Source: Rhodoferax sp.
Lineage (GTDB): Bacteria; Pseudomonadota; Gammaproteobacteria; Burkholderiales; Burkholderiaceae_C
Direction: 5' to 3'
DNA: 53,122 nt
NCBI GenBank assembly: GCA_020048895.1
Contig: JAIFLV010000022.1
Coordinates: 1 to 53,122 of the forward strand
Numbering within the stretch: the stretch's first letter is position 1; every line of letters starts with the position of its first letter. This document shows positions 52,069-53,122 of the stretch, piece after piece. A program made the position numbers and the translations under genes. The notes below the pieces were generated by a model that made no database searches, was not told the DNA's origin, and was given only the letters and a program-made list of their open reading frames with translations.

Positions 52069-53122
52069 ATGACAGATACACAACGACGTACCTTGTTGAA
52101 GGTGGCTGCGCTGACCGCAGTGGCCAGCGCGGCCCTGGTGGGCTGTGGCAAGAAAGAGGAACCGGCTCCTGCCCCGGTGCCCGCGCCAGCTGCCTCGGCT
52201 CCGGCACCCAAGCCGGAACCGCTGAAGATTGCCTTCGCTTACGTGGGGCCGGTGGGCGATGGTGGCTGGACTTTCGCACACGACAATGGCCGCAAGGCGC
52301 TTGAGAAAGAGTTTGGCGACAAGATCGTCACGTCGTTTGTAGAAAACGTGCCCGAGTCGGCTGACGCCGAGCGTGTCATCCGTGACATGGCTACCAGCGG
52401 CAACAAGCTGATTTTCGGTACCACCTTTGGCTATATGGAGCCGATGCTGAAATTGGCACCTGAATTCAAGGATATCAAGTTCGAACACGCCACTGGCTAC
52501 AAGACGGCCGACAACATGCGCACCTACGACAGCCGTACCTACGAAGGCGCGTACATGGCCGGCGTCATTGCCGGCAAGATGACCAAGACCAACACTCTGG
52601 GTGTGGTGGCATCGATCCCAATTCCGGAAGTCATTCGCAACATCAACAGTTTCACCCTGGGCGCGCAGAGCAGCAACCCCAAGGTCAAGACCAAGGTGGT
52701 CTGGGTGAACGGCTGGTTTGATCCACCCAAGGAAACCGAAGCTGCCACCAGCCTGATCAATGGTGGTGCCGACGTTCTTTTCCAGAACACAGACTCTCCG
52801 GCGGTGCTCAAGACGGCCGAGAGCAAGGGTAAGCGCGCCTTCGGTTGGGACTCTGACATGACGGCCTACGGCCCCAAGGCGCATCTGGCGTCTGCCGTCA
52901 TCAACTGGGGTCCGTACTACATCAAGGCCACCAGGGAAGCGCTGGAAGGCAAGTGGGCCACGGGCAGCAGCTGGTGGGGTGTGAAGGAAGGCGCAATCGA
53001 CATCGTTTCCGTTGCCGAGGACGTGCCCGCAGAAACCAAGGCCAAGGTCGATGAGATCAAGGCCGGTTTGAAGGATGGCAGCTTCGTCATCTGGAAAGGC
53101 CCGATCGTTGACAACACCGGCA
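52069..53122 (+). CDS. BMP-family ABC transporter substrate-binding lipoprotein (cut by window end)
   Basis: The periplasmic binding lipoprotein of the importer, with 351 residues visible and the 3' end outside the window. The leader MTDTQRRTLLKVAALTAVASAALVGC carries a twin-arginine-like RR and a lipobox LVGC, followed by a Pro/Ala-rich tether. The BMP fold features are IAFAYVGPVGDGGWTFAHDNG, IRDMATSGNKLIFGTTFGY, TYEGAYMAGVIAG, and NGGADVLFQNTDSPAVLK; relatives bind nucleosides, purines or guanosine. AAGGGAA lies before the ATG. The neighbourhood (XDH, urate oxidase, 8-oxoguanine deaminase) favours a purine ligand. Confidence 0.93.
   Translation, partial: MTDTQRRTLLKVAALTAVASAALVGCGKKEEPAPAPVPAPAASAPAPKPEPLKIAFAYVGPVGDGGWTFAHDNGRKALEKEFGDKIVTSFVENVPESADAERVIRDMATSGNKLIFGTTFGYMEPMLKLAPEFKDIKFEHATGYKTADNMRTYDSRTYEGAYMAGVIAGKMTKTNTLGVVASIPIPEVIRNINSFTLGAQSSNPKVKTKVVWVNGWFDPPKETEAATSLINGGADVLFQNTDSPAVLKTAESKGKRAFGWDSDMTAYGPKAHLASAVINWGPYYIKATREALEGKWATGSSWWGVKEGAIDIVSVAEDVPAETKAKVDEIKAGLKDGSFVIWKGPIVDNTG

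Noticed and set aside
1..53122. tRNA, rRNA, integrase or transposase genes at block borders
   Set aside because: None could be recognised on either strand, so the mode of acquisition of the blocks remains open.

Overview
The window looks like a chromosome segment of a Gram-negative betaproteobacterium, most likely a freshwater Comamonadaceae/Burkholderiales member. The reasons are the gene types (purine catabolism with a membrane urate oxidase carrying cytochrome c, BMP-type nucleobase/nucleoside ABC transporter, TRAP transporter), the high GC of the backbone genes, and six dispersed copies of a short palindromic repeat of a kind I associate with Comamonadaceae. No rRNA, tRNA, CRISPR array, integrase or intact transposase was found.

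Backbone, left part (1-13.1 kb): a 5'-broken branched-chain-type substrate-binding protein, a long CoA-transferase, a TonB-like lipoprotein, then purine genes: xdhC, puuD (urate oxidase plus cytochrome c), an 8-oxoguanine deaminase and a divergent Crp/Fnr regulator with an FNR-type box between them. A TRAP transporter with a DapA-family lyase follows as a four-gene operon. Backbone, right part (43.4 kb to the end): xdhAB, a histone-deacetylase-like hydrolase, and an ABC importer (ATPase, two permeases, BMP-type binding lipoprotein, cut by the window end). Xanthine dehydrogenase, the 8-oxoguanine deaminase and PuuD would together convert imported purines to 5-hydroxyisourate. The xdhC/puuD half and the xdhAB/transporter half are separated by about 34 kb of other genes.

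Accessory block 1 (13.8-30.8 kb) is two divergent, tightly overlapping operons plus a LysE exporter. Minus strand: TonB-dependent receptor, beta-lactamase-family serine hydrolase, ureohydrolase, D-amino-acid-oxidase-type flavoprotein, M81 (MlrC-family) metallopeptidase, Rieske oxygenase, amidase. Plus strand: AmpG-like permease, DmpA/BapA-type beta-aminopeptidase, TetR regulator, enoyl-CoA hydratase, acyl-CoA synthetase. Nearly identical 26-base promoter/operator sequences lie before the LysE gene and between the divergent operons. Three members match the families of MlrB, MlrC and MlrD of microcystin breakdown, but no MlrA is present. I infer a pathway for uptake and complete breakdown of a bulky, arginine- or guanidine-containing peptide with beta- or D-amino acids and an aromatic or methoxylated acyl part. 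This is the strongest candidate here for an undescribed system.

A putative alkylsulfatase lipoprotein and a hydroxypyruvate isomerase follow (31-33.8 kb).

Accessory block 2 (33.9-43.2 kb, minus strand, partly AT-rich) has the look of a genome-defence module: a RecB-like nuclease fused to a DUF2779 exonuclease, a small unknown protein, a KAP P-loop NTPase, a 1500-residue sacsin/Hsp90-type ATPase ending in a DUF3883-like nuclease domain (frameshifted near its N-terminus), and an 84-residue protein made of three zinc-ribbon-like repeats.

Repeats are a theme of the backbone: six copies of one palindromic repeat (three inside puuD, xdhA and xdhB reading frames), two copies of a 56-base element whose flanking inverted arms differ in sequence but are each perfectly self-complementary, and a GC-rich in-frame insertion between the two iron-sulfur regions of XdhA.
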